Assembly (NCBI GenBank): GCA_031290935.1
Contig: JAISLK010000037.1
Location: 1 to 64,000 of the forward strand
Reading direction: 5' to 3'
From: Prevotellaceae bacterium
GTDB lineage: Bacteria > Bacteroidota > Bacteroidia > Bacteroidales > UBA932
Length of the DNA: 64,000 bases
The position numbers and the translations under genes were made by a program. The notes under the pieces were generated by a model that was given only the letters and a program-made list of their open reading frames with translations, did not search any database and was not told the DNA's origin. This document shows, in pieces, positions 1 to 8,635 of the stretch (position 1 is the first letter of the stretch; each line of letters begins with the position of its first letter).

Positions 1-955
1 TTCCCGCCCAGAGTTTTAATGTGGAGCCGTCGCGCTGATTGATGATACCCGGCAAGCTGCCCGGCTTGTTCAGAATCTGTGCAACCCCCTCCGTCGCGTT
101 CCAGTCGGCATTGACCTGCGCTGCCGGGATATCCGGCGCCCCCGTAAGGTCGCCATACGCTACTTTCGGGCTGTCTTCGCCGTTATGCTTATGCCCGGTG
201 TCTGCATGGAAGCGGTTGAACAATGCCCGGATGCGGCCGGACAGGCTTTTTAAAAGGTTGACCAGCGTCCCGGAAGTTACCACCGTATCGTCGGCGTCGG
301 CGCTGATGTCGTTCACCTGCGAGCCCGGCACGTCCACCGTGTCGGCGCCGTCGTCCATCCACTGGAATATGGGCGGCTCGGAGTCGGGCGTGTTGGCGAG
401 TATCCACACGTGCGTATCGAAGGTGTTCTTCACACGAGTGCCGTTGAATATCTCCAGCGGTTCGGTGATGCCAATCTCTGCAAGGGCATAGTCGGTAATA
501 GCCTGCTGCGTGGGAACCGCCACGCCGAAATCATGCGCAGTAAGGTAGCCCCCGACGCCTTGCAGGGCTTGAATCAACGCGGTATTCTCGGCCACGGCGT
601 CCCGAATATCGGCGTGAGCGGTTTCCGAAACGTCATGCTCCCCGATGGCGTCGATAGCGGCCTCCAGCGTATCCGCATCACCGCTTTCCCTTGCCGCCGC
701 CTCATTATCTATTGCTGCACGAATAGCTGTGTGTGCATTTGCATCTACCTTATGTGCCGAAAGGTCATCTGCAATACCGGCCATCACTTGCTGGCTTGCC
801 TTCTCGTCCATCGCTGCCTGCAAGCCTTCAATCTTACCGGCAGGAATACTGTCATCCTTGTGCCAGTAGCTGTCTATCCACGCCGCGAATTGCGCCGCCA
901 GCGGCTTTGCGCCGCGTACAAACCATTGTTTTAATATGTTCCTGTTTGTTGCCAT
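1..955 (-). CDS. Phage tail fibre / collar-type protein, 3' end outside window
   Basis: This frame is open from an ATG at 953-955 down to base 1 with no stop, so the protein is at least 318 residues and continues left of the window. It starts MATNRNILKQWFVRGAKP. An alanine-rich, probably helical part follows, with repeated ARESGDADTLEAAIDAIGEH-type stretches typical of fibre shafts. Further on is a segment with GHKHNGEDSPKV and YGDLTGAPDIP, a motif style common in phage tail fibre and collar proteins. It lies at the distal end of the minus-strand tail unit, where fibre genes are expected. The family is inferred from motif style and position; receptor specificity cannot be read. Confidence 0.8.
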   Translation of the reverse strand, partial: MATNRNILKQWFVRGAKPLAAQFAAWIDSYWHKDDSIPAGKIEGLQAAMDEKASQQVMAGIADDLSAHKVDANAHTAIRAAIDNEAAARESGDADTLEAAIDAIGEHDVSETAHADIRDAVAENTALIQALQGVGGYLTAHDFGVAVPTQQAITDYALAEIGITEPLEIFNGTRVKNTFDTHVWILANTPDSEPPIFQWMDDGADTVDVPGSQVNDISADADDTVVTSGTLVNLLKSLSGRIRALFNRFHADTGHKHNGEDSPKVAYGDLTGAPDIPAAQVNADWNATEGVAQILNKPGSLPGIINQRDGSTLKLWAG

Positions 956-959
956 TGTC

Positions 960-1838
960 TTACAATAAATCAATGTTAAAATTTAATAATACTGCGGCGG
1001 CGGGGTTGGCTTCTATATCGTCTTTATTCATTTTAAGTGACACCGCTCCATGATTTATATCTACATATAATGTGTAGATAGCTGCCTGTGCAGTATCCGG
1101 TACTTCTATATTCCATGTATTGGTAATATCAATAGGCAGGGTAAAAGCAGCAATGGTGTTCAAGCCGGGAACATCGGTGCCCTGTAAGACTTGTTCACCT
1201 TCTACATATAAGATTCCATTATATAGCCGCCATTTCGCATTTGCATCCCCGAATGTTTCCCACTTAGTAATAACCAACGAAAATACATCTAACAAAAATC
1301 CGTTACCATCCTTATCATAGGCGAGTAGACAGTCGCCCGGCTGCATTTTCCTCTTATCCGTCGTCGCAGCGCCTATCTCCTTAGCCGATAACACTACATC
1401 ATTATCCAACGCCTTACCATTGATTGTTCTGTCATTCGGTACTTTATGGACGTCTAAATATTTATTTGTCGGCATCGGCTTAAAATCAGGCCAATCAAAT
1501 GTGTTCGTTCCGTCCACGTAGGAGCCGAATTCCACATGGCGCTTGGTGTATAACTGTTCATACACCTCGTTGGCGGCAGTGATAGTTTCCGCCGTTTCTT
1601 TTATTCTGATTTTATCCTGTTTAGCGCCGCCAATGAACGGCAGCAACTCACCGTTAATAATCAGGATGCCCGGTGATACATTATTTCCTGCCTCTTCACA
1701 TCCTGATAGAATGTAGTTGTGGCCTGCTATGCTTGCGGCCTTAGCGGCAAGCAGTATTTGATTTTGTGTAAAATCCAAGCCATACGTGGACACAGGCACA
1801 TTGTACTGCACTCTTCCTAAGTAATTTCCTTTATTCAT
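960..1838 (-). CDS. Tail-fibre-associated phage protein
   Basis: 292 residues, 4 bases upstream of the fibre gene and overlapping the preceding gene by 8 bases, so translationally coupled to it. The middle contains the motif VPNDRTINGKALDNDVVLSA. This 'TINGKAL..DV.LSA.DIGA' style occurs in many phage tail-fibre and adhesin modules. The N-terminal half resembles a structural attachment domain and the C-terminal third looks beta-rich. No enzyme motif is visible. Probably part of the distal tail fibre or baseplate-fibre connector; the exact role is inferred from neighbours. Confidence 0.7.
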   Translation of the reverse strand: MNKGNYLGRVQYNVPVSTYGLDFTQNQILLAAKAASIAGHNYILSGCEEAGNNVSPGILIINGELLPFIGGAKQDKIRIKETAETITAANEVYEQLYTKRHVEFGSYVDGTNTFDWPDFKPMPTNKYLDVHKVPNDRTINGKALDNDVVLSAKEIGAATTDKRKMQPGDCLLAYDKDGNGFLLDVFSLVITKWETFGDANAKWRLYNGILYVEGEQVLQGTDVPGLNTIAAFTLPIDITNTWNIEVPDTAQAAIYTLYVDINHGAVSLKMNKDDIEANPAAAVLLNFNIDLL

Positions 1839-2322
1839 AATATCTAATATTGTATGATTTGCTTAGCAATTTATACGTGTTTAAAACACTTTTTATTTTT
1901 ATTTCAAAACTCCTAATTTTTTCCGGACAAAAAACAATAAAATTGTTTACATTGTCCATAATTACCGCCTCGTCCCATACCCTTGTTGCATGGTCTGTAT
2001 TCAAATCATAAGCGAGTAATACACGCTCTTGGTCGTCGTCCCATGCGTAAACCCAATGGCCGGTAATTTCCCCATCTTCTATCCATATCCCGCCGCCGGC
2101 CTCCGGGAATGCATCATTCAATACCTTCCGCAGGTAACACACCTGCCCGTTCATCCGCAGCCGGTAAAGGTTGTTTTTACGATTTACAAGGAATGAATTA
2201 TGCAACGTTACCTCCGGCGCCGTCGCCGCCCGCAGGAAAGCGACTAACAGTTCTTTCCGCAGGAAAGTCGGCAGCAGTAGCAACACCAGTCGCTTATAAT
2301 TTATCTCAAAAATTCTACTCAT
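1831..2322 (-). CDS. Hypothetical phage protein, tail-fibre region
   Basis: 163 residues; no family recognised. The N-terminus (about residues 8-35) is hydrophobic and basic, with RLVLLLLPTFLRK, and could be an amphipathic or membrane-associating helix. The rest is mixed alpha/beta with many aromatic residues. It lies between the lysozyme and the tail-fibre genes and overlaps the next gene by 8 bases, so it is probably co-expressed late. It may be a fibre assembly or adaptor protein. No catalytic motif is apparent. Confidence 0.6.
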   Translation of the reverse strand: MSRIFEINYKRLVLLLLPTFLRKELLVAFLRAATAPEVTLHNSFLVNRKNNLYRLRMNGQVCYLRKVLNDAFPEAGGGIWIEDGEITGHWVYAWDDDQERVLLAYDLNTDHATRVWDEAVIMDNVNNFIVFCPEKIRSFEIKIKSVLNTYKLLSKSYNIRYYE

Positions 2323-2348
2323 TCGTGTAATTCGGTTAAAAATTCGCG

Positions 2349-2780
2349 TTAATTAGAAAAATACAAATCAGCTTCCGCCGCCCGTCTCTTCACCAGTCCC
2401 GGCAGCACTTTCCCGCCGCCGCTTTTCCACTTCGCGAACTCCGCGCGAATCGTTACATCATTCGCGTTTGCTTTCGCCTTCCGCAGCAGCGTAGAACCCT
2501 TGAATGCCCCCGCCCCCACGTTATACGTGAACGACACCAGCGCGTCGAATTGATTTTGATTGATACCCGGCAGTTCTGCGCCCACTGCCCGTTCCGCCCA
2601 TGCCACATCCGAACGCAGCAGCTGCTCCGCCTCCGCCTGTGTGATGGTTTTACCAACCGCTACATCCGGCCCCGTATGCCCGTACCCAATTGTCCACACG
2701 CCCGCCGGGCACTTATACGCCGCCAGCCGCAACCCCTCGTGCAACTTCAATAAATCAATACCCCTCTGTGATGTCTTCAT
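2349..2780 (-). CDS. Phage endolysin, GH24 (T4-type) lysozyme
   Basis: 143 residues, the usual size of a single-domain GH24 lysozyme that cuts MurNAc-GlcNAc bonds in peptidoglycan. The catalytic Glu is E15 in KLHEGL. C24 and T30 follow at the spacing of the E-8-D/C-5-T triad, so Cys replaces the Asp of T4 lysozyme, a known variant. The signature WTIGYGHT follows, then the FDALVSFTYNVG helix and a C-terminal RRAAEADLY that matches family members. There is no signal peptide or signal-anchor, so release probably needs a holin; none was identified with confidence nearby. Confidence 0.95.
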   Translation of the reverse strand: MKTSQRGIDLLKLHEGLRLAAYKCPAGVWTIGYGHTGPDVAVGKTITQAEAEQLLRSDVAWAERAVGAELPGINQNQFDALVSFTYNVGAGAFKGSTLLRKAKANANDVTIRAEFAKWKSGGGKVLPGLVKRRAAEADLYFSN

Positions 2781-2809
2781 TATTCGTGTAATTCGTTAAA
2801 AATTCGTGC

Positions 2810-3409
2810 TTAATTCGTAACCATTAACAACTCTGCTTCCTGCACCCCGTCGCTCACACATTGTAACTCGTATGCCTGCACGCCGGGCGCCCTCTTCAAT
2901 TCATCCAACCGCATATTCTCAATAACCACATGCGTGAACAAGCTGCTTGTAATTTTAGAGACAAATTTCAATGCCTCATTTTTTGCCCACAAACCCTTCA
3001 ATATCTCTACTTGTTCGCTGGGATATTCCTTCTGTTTAGGATTTACAACCACGCCGTATATACGCACTTTATAATCGTCGAAATTGATAAATTCCTTTAC
3101 CGTTCCAGGATAAGAACCGCCCGCTACCGGCGTTTTTACTATCCGTTTCACGCATTCCGTTACCACCAGCGGTTGTAAACTGATATGTCCGGCCTCGCCG
3201 CTTCCAAGAACAATACCGCCGATACTGACGGGCATTATTATTGGCCGGCCATATAAATTATGATATATTTCCGTCCACTTCGACCCGCTGAACTGGTCGC
3301 CCCATTTCCCTTTAAGATTGTTCAAATACCCGCTAATATTCACAGGGAACGGCAACCCCTTATACGAAGCCAGCCATGTGTAAATATCTTCTATTTTAAA
3401 GCTGTCCAT
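2810..3409 (-). CDS. Phage tail protein downstream of tape measure (DUF6046-like)
   Basis: 199 residues. Its ATG overlaps the tape-measure stop region, so the two are coupled. The position right after the tape measure is where myophages encode tail-end or baseplate-hub connectors. The sequence has a beta-rich core (VNISGYL, IIMPVSIGG, YKVRIYGVVVNP) and an EQVEILKGLWAKNEAL helix. This resembles the Bacteroidota phage family DUF6046 as I remember it; I could not confirm this. A baseplate or tail-tip structural role is inferred. Confidence 0.65.
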   Translation of the reverse strand: MDSFKIEDIYTWLASYKGLPFPVNISGYLNNLKGKWGDQFSGSKWTEIYHNLYGRPIIMPVSIGGIVLGSGEAGHISLQPLVVTECVKRIVKTPVAGGSYPGTVKEFINFDDYKVRIYGVVVNPKQKEYPSEQVEILKGLWAKNEALKFVSKITSSLFTHVVIENMRLDELKRAPGVQAYELQCVSDGVQEAELLMVTN

Positions 3410-5793
3410 TATGCCACCTGATTAGCCGAATTTAACAACCTCAACAACCCCTCGTTCATGTAATCCATAAACTCATCCGCCTGTCGGCGCACTTCGGCAT
3501 TATTACTGCCGAAAATATTATTAACCGTGTCTTGGAATTTGTGTACGGTGATATTTATTATCCGTTGCGACGTGCCGCCTTTAACAATACTATCCGACGT
3601 TGTATCCCCGCCGGGTATAATAGGATTGATAACATTTGTACCGCTTCCTTTATTATTAAGCGAAATCCCAAATTTATTCGCAAAATCATTGATGGATTGC
3701 GCAAATTTTTCCGCCATTTTTTTCGATGACTGATAATCATTCAGAGCCGATTGTCGTTCTCTCTCTAACTTGGCAAATGTAGAATAGATGGTTTCTGTAT
3801 TTTTTGGAAAATCATAATAATCATATTCATCATTAACCGTTCTTAAATCCGTTGTAGGACTTAGTGCAGGATATTTTTTATATATATCCGACGTGTACTG
3901 CTCATATTTTCTTTCTGCCTCCTCATAGCCTAATAGCGCACTTGCCGCTTTCCTTTGCATTTCAATAAGTGTATCCCGCTTGCTTTCCAATGCAATTTCT
4001 CTTATCTTTGCCGTATTATACGCCTCTACATTCTTTGCCAACTGCTCGTAACTGTCGCTTTCCGCCGTTATCCCTTCCACAAGGCTCGGCTGAATGTTCC
4101 GCAATTCCTCTATTATTTCTTTCCGCCGCTCATAAGGCGTTTCCGCACGCTTCAATTCCTCCGACAGTAGCGTTATTCGCGACTTCTCCTCTGCTAACGT
4201 TTGCAAATACTGACTATCCGCCCTGTTCGCCTTCAACGTCGCTTCCGTACTGTCTTTTTTCCTTCGAGAAAATAACATCACTGCCGAAGCCACAGCCGCT
4301 ATGCCGCCTACGATAAGGCCTATCGGGTTAGCTTTTGTTGCCATGTTTAACAACAACATCGCGTCTTTTACACTGTGAACACTTTTTGCCAATCCTATCA
4401 CAGCTTTAATAGTGCCTGCACCCGCAAGCAATGATGTGGCGCGTAATGCTAATAACGTACCGGCGCGGTAACCCAATACCGCTGCCTTCAACGCCACATA
4501 CCCTTTTGCAAGCGTGATAATCGTTCCATAGTTTCGCATCAGGAACACCCCTACATTCGCCAGCCCCTTTGCAAGATTACTCAGTGTAGCGCCGATAGCG
4601 GTAGTATCTAAACTCTGAATAAATCCCGTCGCATCCTGCGTAAGGTTGCGGAGCGTGGGGGACATAGCCTCGTAGATACCAATCGCCGTATCCGACGCCT
4701 GTGCTTTCAAATTGCGCCAGTCCCCTGCGAGGTTATCCATTTTCGTCTGCGCCATCCGCTCGGCGGAACCCTGCGCTCCGTCCATCGCCGCCGTCCACGT
4801 GCGTATCTCGCCAGAACCGGCGCGCATAAGTATATTTAATTCTTGAATGGATTCCTTGTTGAATACGGCTGCTAATGCCGCTTGCCGTTCCTTTTGGTTT
4901 AGCCCTGCAAGGCGTTGTTCCAATACGCCTATCATATTAGCAACCCCTATGAATTCCCCTTTGCTGTCAAAAAAATTAAGCCCAAGTTGCGTCATAGTCT
5001 TGGCCGCATCGGTTGTTGGTTTGGTCAGCCCAACCAATGAAGTGCTTAATGCACGGGTCGCCATAGACCCTTTGAGGCCGCTATTAGCCAGGATGCCGAT
5101 AATGGCATTACTCTCTTCAAGCGTTACATTCATGGCGGCAGCCGTAGGCCCCCAGTACTTCATGGCTTCGGCTATCTCACGAATATTCGTAGTCGCCCGC
5201 ATATCCGTTAATGCCAACTGGTCGGACAACCGCGCCGCCTCTGCTGCCGATTTTCCGAACTGCGACAAAATGTTTATCGTATAATCTGCCGCCTCGCCCA
5301 AACTCAGTTGGCCGGCCGCAGCCATATTTAACACGCCTGGTAAAGACGAGGTGATTTGTTGTGTCGTGTAGCCGGCTTTTGCCAGGTATTCCATTGCCTC
5401 GCCGGCTGCCACTGCATCATAACCCAAGCCTTGCAAACCCGTACTACGGGCGATATTCCGCAAGGTGAGCATTTCACTTTCCCCCGCTTCCGCCGCCGCC
5501 TGTACGCGGCTCATCGCCGCCTCAAACTCGCTGCCTATTCCCACAATTCCCTTTACCAATGCACCGGCCGACAGGGCTGCTCCTAATGATGCAACCATAC
5601 GCCCAATGCCGCCAAGACCGACACTTGCCCGCTGCGCACTGTCGTCTAATCCACGTAGCCAAAAAGACGCTTGCTTACCACGCTTTGATAAACCCAGCAA
5701 TGCTTTATCGGCCTTGCCCGCATCACGCGCCAGCGGCGCAAGAATAGCCTGCCCGTTACTGCTAATTAATATTTCATACCTGTATCCGTCCAT
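3409..5793 (-). CDS. Tail tape measure protein (TP901 family)
   Basis: 794 residues. The N-terminal half has the TP901-type tape-measure core: FEAAMSRVQAAAEAGES, then RNIARSTGLQGLGYDAVAAG, then the GEAADYTINILSQFGKSA region. The middle (about 400-510) is strongly hydrophobic and Gly/Ala-rich, with VGGIAAVASAVMLFSRRKK, as in tape measures that enter the host membrane. A long charged coiled-coil segment (about 515-690) follows. The protein sets tail length and is threaded through the tube. Its start overlaps the frameshift extension of the chaperone gene upstream, the classical order chaperone G, GT, tape measure. It is short for a myophage, suggesting a short tail. Confidence 0.93.
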   Translation of the reverse strand: MDGYRYEILISSNGQAILAPLARDAGKADKALLGLSKRGKQASFWLRGLDDSAQRASVGLGGIGRMVASLGAALSAGALVKGIVGIGSEFEAAMSRVQAAAEAGESEMLTLRNIARSTGLQGLGYDAVAAGEAMEYLAKAGYTTQQITSSLPGVLNMAAAGQLSLGEAADYTINILSQFGKSAAEAARLSDQLALTDMRATTNIREIAEAMKYWGPTAAAMNVTLEESNAIIGILANSGLKGSMATRALSTSLVGLTKPTTDAAKTMTQLGLNFFDSKGEFIGVANMIGVLEQRLAGLNQKERQAALAAVFNKESIQELNILMRAGSGEIRTWTAAMDGAQGSAERMAQTKMDNLAGDWRNLKAQASDTAIGIYEAMSPTLRNLTQDATGFIQSLDTTAIGATLSNLAKGLANVGVFLMRNYGTIITLAKGYVALKAAVLGYRAGTLLALRATSLLAGAGTIKAVIGLAKSVHSVKDAMLLLNMATKANPIGLIVGGIAAVASAVMLFSRRKKDSTEATLKANRADSQYLQTLAEEKSRITLLSEELKRAETPYERRKEIIEELRNIQPSLVEGITAESDSYEQLAKNVEAYNTAKIREIALESKRDTLIEMQRKAASALLGYEEAERKYEQYTSDIYKKYPALSPTTDLRTVNDEYDYYDFPKNTETIYSTFAKLERERQSALNDYQSSKKMAEKFAQSINDFANKFGISLNNKGSGTNVINPIIPGGDTTSDSIVKGGTSQRIINITVHKFQDTVNNIFGSNNAEVRRQADEFMDYMNEGLLRLLNSANQVA

Positions 5794-6348
5794 GGCTTAT
5801 TATTTCCTCTTTTTCCCGGTTCCGTATATCTTCAAGAATAGCGTACTTCATTACCCATTCGGCGTCGCTCAATGTTTCCGGCGTGGCGCATATTCCATAG
5901 TATTGCAACTGTTCGTTTATATACAAAAGGCTGCCCGGTACCGCGCAGCCTTTCTCTACCGCCTCACGAGCGCGGATTAACAGCTTTCCCAGTGTGTTTT
6001 TTTTTGCTCCACCAAATCGTAAAGTACGAACTTTCCGACGGCCATAAACATCGCCGTATCATTCAGCACTGCTTCCAACGACAGGTCGCCGCCAAGCAAA
6101 CAATCCGCCAGTAACCGCTCGCTTTTTTTGTACAAATCCGACTCGCCTGTACCCGCCGTGATACTCATTGCCTCTGCCGCCGACAGCTGCAACCGCGTAG
6201 GTTCGCGGAAAAACAATGCCCGTCCGCTCTCTTTGTTGTTTTCGATAAACAACACCTTCACCGACCCGTATTGCCGCTTCCACGCCGCCACTTGTTCCTT
6301 GTACTTTTCACGCAATACCTCGCGCCAATCTTGTTTTTTTGTTTCCAT
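5774..6348 (-). CDS. Tail assembly chaperone, -1 frameshift product (GT-like)
   Basis: This product joins two frames. Residues 1-117 come from the 123-residue zero-frame chaperone. A -1 slip on the nine-A run (minus strand, 6005 to 5997) then leads into an open frame of 74 codons that begins NTLGKLLIRAREAVEKG and ends at a TGA (5776-5774) inside the tape-measure start. The extension looks like real protein, with QYYGICATPETLSDAEWV, and has no start codon of its own in a useful place. This G/GT layout just before the tape measure is conserved in tailed phages. Fusion length would be about 191 residues. Confidence 0.82.
5977..6348 (-). CDS. Tail assembly chaperone, zero-frame product (G-like)
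   Basis: 123 residues, starting METKKQDWREVLREKY and ending just after the A9 run with THWESC. Mostly helical and charged, with no enzyme motif. Its position between tail tube and tape measure, and the open -1 frame behind its end, identify it as the short tail chaperone made in excess over the frameshifted form. Such proteins coat the tape measure during tail assembly and are not kept in the virion. The family call rests on gene order and frameshift architecture, not on sequence similarity. Confidence 0.8.
   Translation of the reverse strand: METKKQDWREVLREKYKEQVAAWKRQYGSVKVLFIENNKESGRALFFREPTRLQLSAAEAMSITAGTGESDLYKKSERLLADCLLGGDLSLEAVLNDTAMFMAVGKFVLYDLVEQKKTHWESC
5997..6005 (-). promoter_or_regulatory. 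Slippery A9 run for -1 ribosomal frameshifting
   Basis: On the minus strand the zero frame reads CAA AAA AAA ACA. Two tRNA-Lys can re-pair on A AAA AAA after slipping back one base, and reading continues AAC ACA CTG. The new frame is open for 74 codons. I see no strong hairpin immediately downstream; the poly-A run itself may be enough. Confidence 0.8.
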
Positions 6349-6390
6349 GATTTATTTAATTTTTAAACTCATCACCACATTATCACATCA

Positions 6391-6825
6391 TCAAATCTGG
6401 TGTTCGATTCCAAGGCACAGGAACGGCAACGATATTTTTAAGAACTTATCGCCCTGCGTCATTTTCTTACCATCTGACGAAAATTTTACGCCAACCAACC
6501 TGTCGACTACCGTCTTCGGCAAGTTGGCTGTTCCCTTCGGAATGTACGACACAACAATACTTACTTCTAAATCCGTTATGTCATCTCCACCGCCGTTCTT
6601 AGCCGCTTCCACCAATGCTTCGTAATCGTTTTGCAGCAACTCAATCGTGCCGCTGCATGACTTGTTTCCCTCTCCGATGAACTGCGGCGAGTCGCCGGCG
6701 CCATAGATAAAGTCAATATCTTTGTCCGTCTTATATTCAATATCCGTGATGCCTGCTATCGGACGTCCTCCAATGATAGCGATGATGTTTTTCCATGCAA
6801 ATTGTGCCGTTTTTGTACTAAACAT
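6391..6825 (-). CDS. Phage tail tube protein
   Basis: 144 residues, typical for a myophage tail-tube monomer. It lies directly after the sheath gene and before the chaperones, the standard position. The sequence is a compact beta-rich protein with GRPIAGITDIEYKTDKDIDF near the start and SGTIELLQNDYEALVEAA in the middle, where tube proteins have a beta-hairpin followed by the single helix. The C-terminus returns to strand-like sequence (LKISLPFLCLGIEH). Function is inferred from size, predicted fold and order. Confidence 0.75.
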   Translation of the reverse strand: MFSTKTAQFAWKNIIAIIGGRPIAGITDIEYKTDKDIDFIYGAGDSPQFIGEGNKSCSGTIELLQNDYEALVEAAKNGGGDDITDLEVSIVVSYIPKGTANLPKTVVDRLVGVKFSSDGKKMTQGDKFLKISLPFLCLGIEHQI

Positions 6826-6868
6826 TAAATTTTGAAATTATTAAATTATTAAAATGCTTTACCCTCTC

Positions 6869-8059
6869 CTACTGCTGTGCTTTCACGAAGCCCAATTCTA
6901 CTACTATTTCTTTATAATAGCCGCGCGGCTGCACATTCAATCGTATAACCGTTTTGCCGGTGGAAATGGGGTCTTGTTCCGGGTCCACATAACAACGGAA
7001 AGAGCTCAACTCGCCTGCCGAAGTCATCACCACGTTCACCGCATCTTCCACGTCGCCCTGCAATGCCTTTAATGCGGATGCGCTTATTTTTCCTTGCAGA
7101 CTCAGTTCAAAATCGTCATTTATGCGGTCAAGGTACACATCGTAGGCAATACGTTGCACCTTATCTATCACCCGCCCGTGCGCAAGGCTATAGTAGTCGT
7201 CTGTGTTACTCGTTGCCGTCGGGTCAGCATTATAATAATACCCTGCGCGGCCTACGCGCGTCAAGGGGAATACGTATCCCTTATCATGCAACACGTCCTG
7301 CAATGCGAATAAGTCCTCCGCCTTCGTTGTCCCGTCGCTCAGGTATGCCTCCTCTACGCCCAGATGACCGTTCTGCGCCCGGCCTATATTCCGCTGCACA
7401 GGCAACGATGCAATAACGCCCAAAAGAAAACCTATCATCCCTTCCTGGCTATTCTTGCGCCCATGCAACGAAATCAGCACCCCGTTATTGCTTTGCTGTT
7501 TTAAATCAAGCAATGCTGATATGTTTCCGGTAAAAGCCCTGCCGGGCAATATTACGCGGGTTGGGACATAACGGTTCAGCGCATAATCTTCACGCAACGC
7601 CTGCGCGTTATTCACTGCCGAATAAATATCCTGGTCTATCCCGTTAGCTGTCGTAGCTTCGTATGCCGCTGGACGGTTGGTCGCCACGCCCCACACGCGA
7701 ATGCGACCCTGTGAATCCGCCAGCAACTTTGCCACAAGCGCATTTTGCGTATCGCAAATATCCGCCACACTTGTAGTATTGATTACAGGCATTACCCATA
7801 ACTCGCCCTTGCCGCCGGTTTTACTGAAAAAGTCCCGTATCTCCCCATACGCGCTTACGCTATTCGTTTCGTCATACGCGGCGGTAAGGCCGACGGCCTC
7901 TGCATCCGCAAGCGAATACAATGCTTTTGACGCGCCGAGAGCCAAGCCCGCCGGCGCTGTCGGAACCTGAATAACCAACCCGCACACGCCGTCCTGCGAA
8001 GGATTCACGCCGCCAAGCTGACCGTTGAGGTATTTAAATGTTACATTCGGAACACCCAT
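6869..8059 (-). CDS. Contractile tail sheath protein (DUF2586-like)
   Basis: 396 residues. The N-terminus MGVPNVTFKYLNGQLGG, a Rossmann-like middle with GELWVMPVINTTSVAD, and a C-terminal domain with VYLDRINDDFELSLQGKISA followed by strands resemble the DUF2586 sheath-like proteins of Mu-like phages in Bacteroidota. A sheath means the virion is a myovirus with a contractile tail. It lies directly before the tube gene, as in Mu (gpL then gpM). Family assignment is from memory of the sequence pattern; role is well supported by context. Confidence 0.82.
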   Translation of the reverse strand: MGVPNVTFKYLNGQLGGVNPSQDGVCGLVIQVPTAPAGLALGASKALYSLADAEAVGLTAAYDETNSVSAYGEIRDFFSKTGGKGELWVMPVINTTSVADICDTQNALVAKLLADSQGRIRVWGVATNRPAAYEATTANGIDQDIYSAVNNAQALREDYALNRYVPTRVILPGRAFTGNISALLDLKQQSNNGVLISLHGRKNSQEGMIGFLLGVIASLPVQRNIGRAQNGHLGVEEAYLSDGTTKAEDLFALQDVLHDKGYVFPLTRVGRAGYYYNADPTATSNTDDYYSLAHGRVIDKVQRIAYDVYLDRINDDFELSLQGKISASALKALQGDVEDAVNVVMTSAGELSSFRCYVDPEQDPISTGKTVIRLNVQPRGYYKEIVVELGFVKAQQ

Positions 8060-8096
8060 TGATTTTTTTACTTTAAATTTTTAGTCCTGTTTACTG

Positions 8097-8471
8097 CTAC
8101 TGCCCGTTGCCTTCCGCTGCCTGTAATTCAGACAATGCGGCAATAAGCGTCGCCTTCTTATTGTCCGGCGTAACTACACCCAAAGTCTTCGCCAATTTCA
8201 ACAATCCCGGCTGTTCAAACGTTTTTTCATCCGCCGTGAAATCCAACCCACGCAATGTCTTTTTGGCCGTTGCATACGCCGCTTCCTTTGCTGCCTCCGT
8301 ATCATCGGTAGCGTCTTCTTTCCCGCGAACGTGCGTGATAATGCGGCCTTCCTTTAACCGCTGCGCATGTGTTTCCGCTTTGGCTTTTTCCAAAAACACT
8401 TGCCCGTCGCTGGTTTCGTATAAATTATCCGCACCCGGGTAATTGTCAAAATACGTTTTAATTGTTCCCAT
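8097..8471 (-). CDS. Hypothetical phage protein before the sheath gene
   Basis: 124 residues, acidic, Ala/Lys-rich and probably helical. The N-terminal half has LYETSDGQVFLEKAKAETHA. The C-terminal part (LLKLAKTLGVVTPDNKKATLI) resembles a short helix-extension-helix fold seen at the ends of several phage head proteins. It lies between the tRNA/capsid and the sheath gene, where head-completion or head-tail joining proteins often occur. Function is not established. Confidence 0.6.
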   Translation of the reverse strand: MGTIKTYFDNYPGADNLYETSDGQVFLEKAKAETHAQRLKEGRIITHVRGKEDATDDTEAAKEAAYATAKKTLRGLDFTADEKTFEQPGLLKLAKTLGVVTPDNKKATLIAALSELQAAEGNGQ

Positions 8472-8502
8472 AATTCTTAATTTTTAATTCTTAATTTATT
8501 TG

Positions 8503-8576
8503 TTGCGGGGGCGGGACTTGAACCCGCGACCCCAAGGCAATGACCCTTGTGCGCTAACCTGCTGCGCCACCCCGCT
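8503..8576 (-). tRNA. tRNA with anticodon CAU (Met or Ile2 type), phage-borne
   Basis: The minus strand folds as a full cloverleaf. Acceptor AGCGGGG pairs with CCCCGCA except for an A1-A72 mismatch. U8 and a D-arm GCGC/GCGC follow. The anticodon stem is CAAGG/CCUUG with loop GUCAUUG, giving anticodon CAU with U33. Then come variable GGGUC and T-arm GCGGG/CCCGC with loop UUCAAGU. CCA is not encoded (CAA follows position 73). The mismatch at 1-72 recalls the C1-A72 of initiator tRNA, but the three G-C pairs of an initiator anticodon stem are missing. U at position 37 is unusual. Isotype is therefore uncertain; a degenerate gene is possible. Confidence 0.8.
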
Positions 8577-8611
8577 ATGTCATACAGTCGGCAGTCGCAG
8601 TTGGCAGTTGA

Positions 8612-8635
8612 CTGCTACTGCTACTGCTACTGCTA
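8612..8635. repeat. Four tandem CTGCTA hexamers at the capsid gene 3' end
   Basis: Four perfect hexamer copies lie between the capsid gene and the tRNA. The copy nearest the capsid gene supplies its stop codon (TAG on the minus strand). A simple-sequence repeat; it could vary in copy number without changing any protein. Confidence 0.85.

Noticed and set aside
39-934. Plus-strand frames at the left edge
   Set aside because: They are antisense to the tail-fibre gene, whose minus frame is open over the whole stretch.
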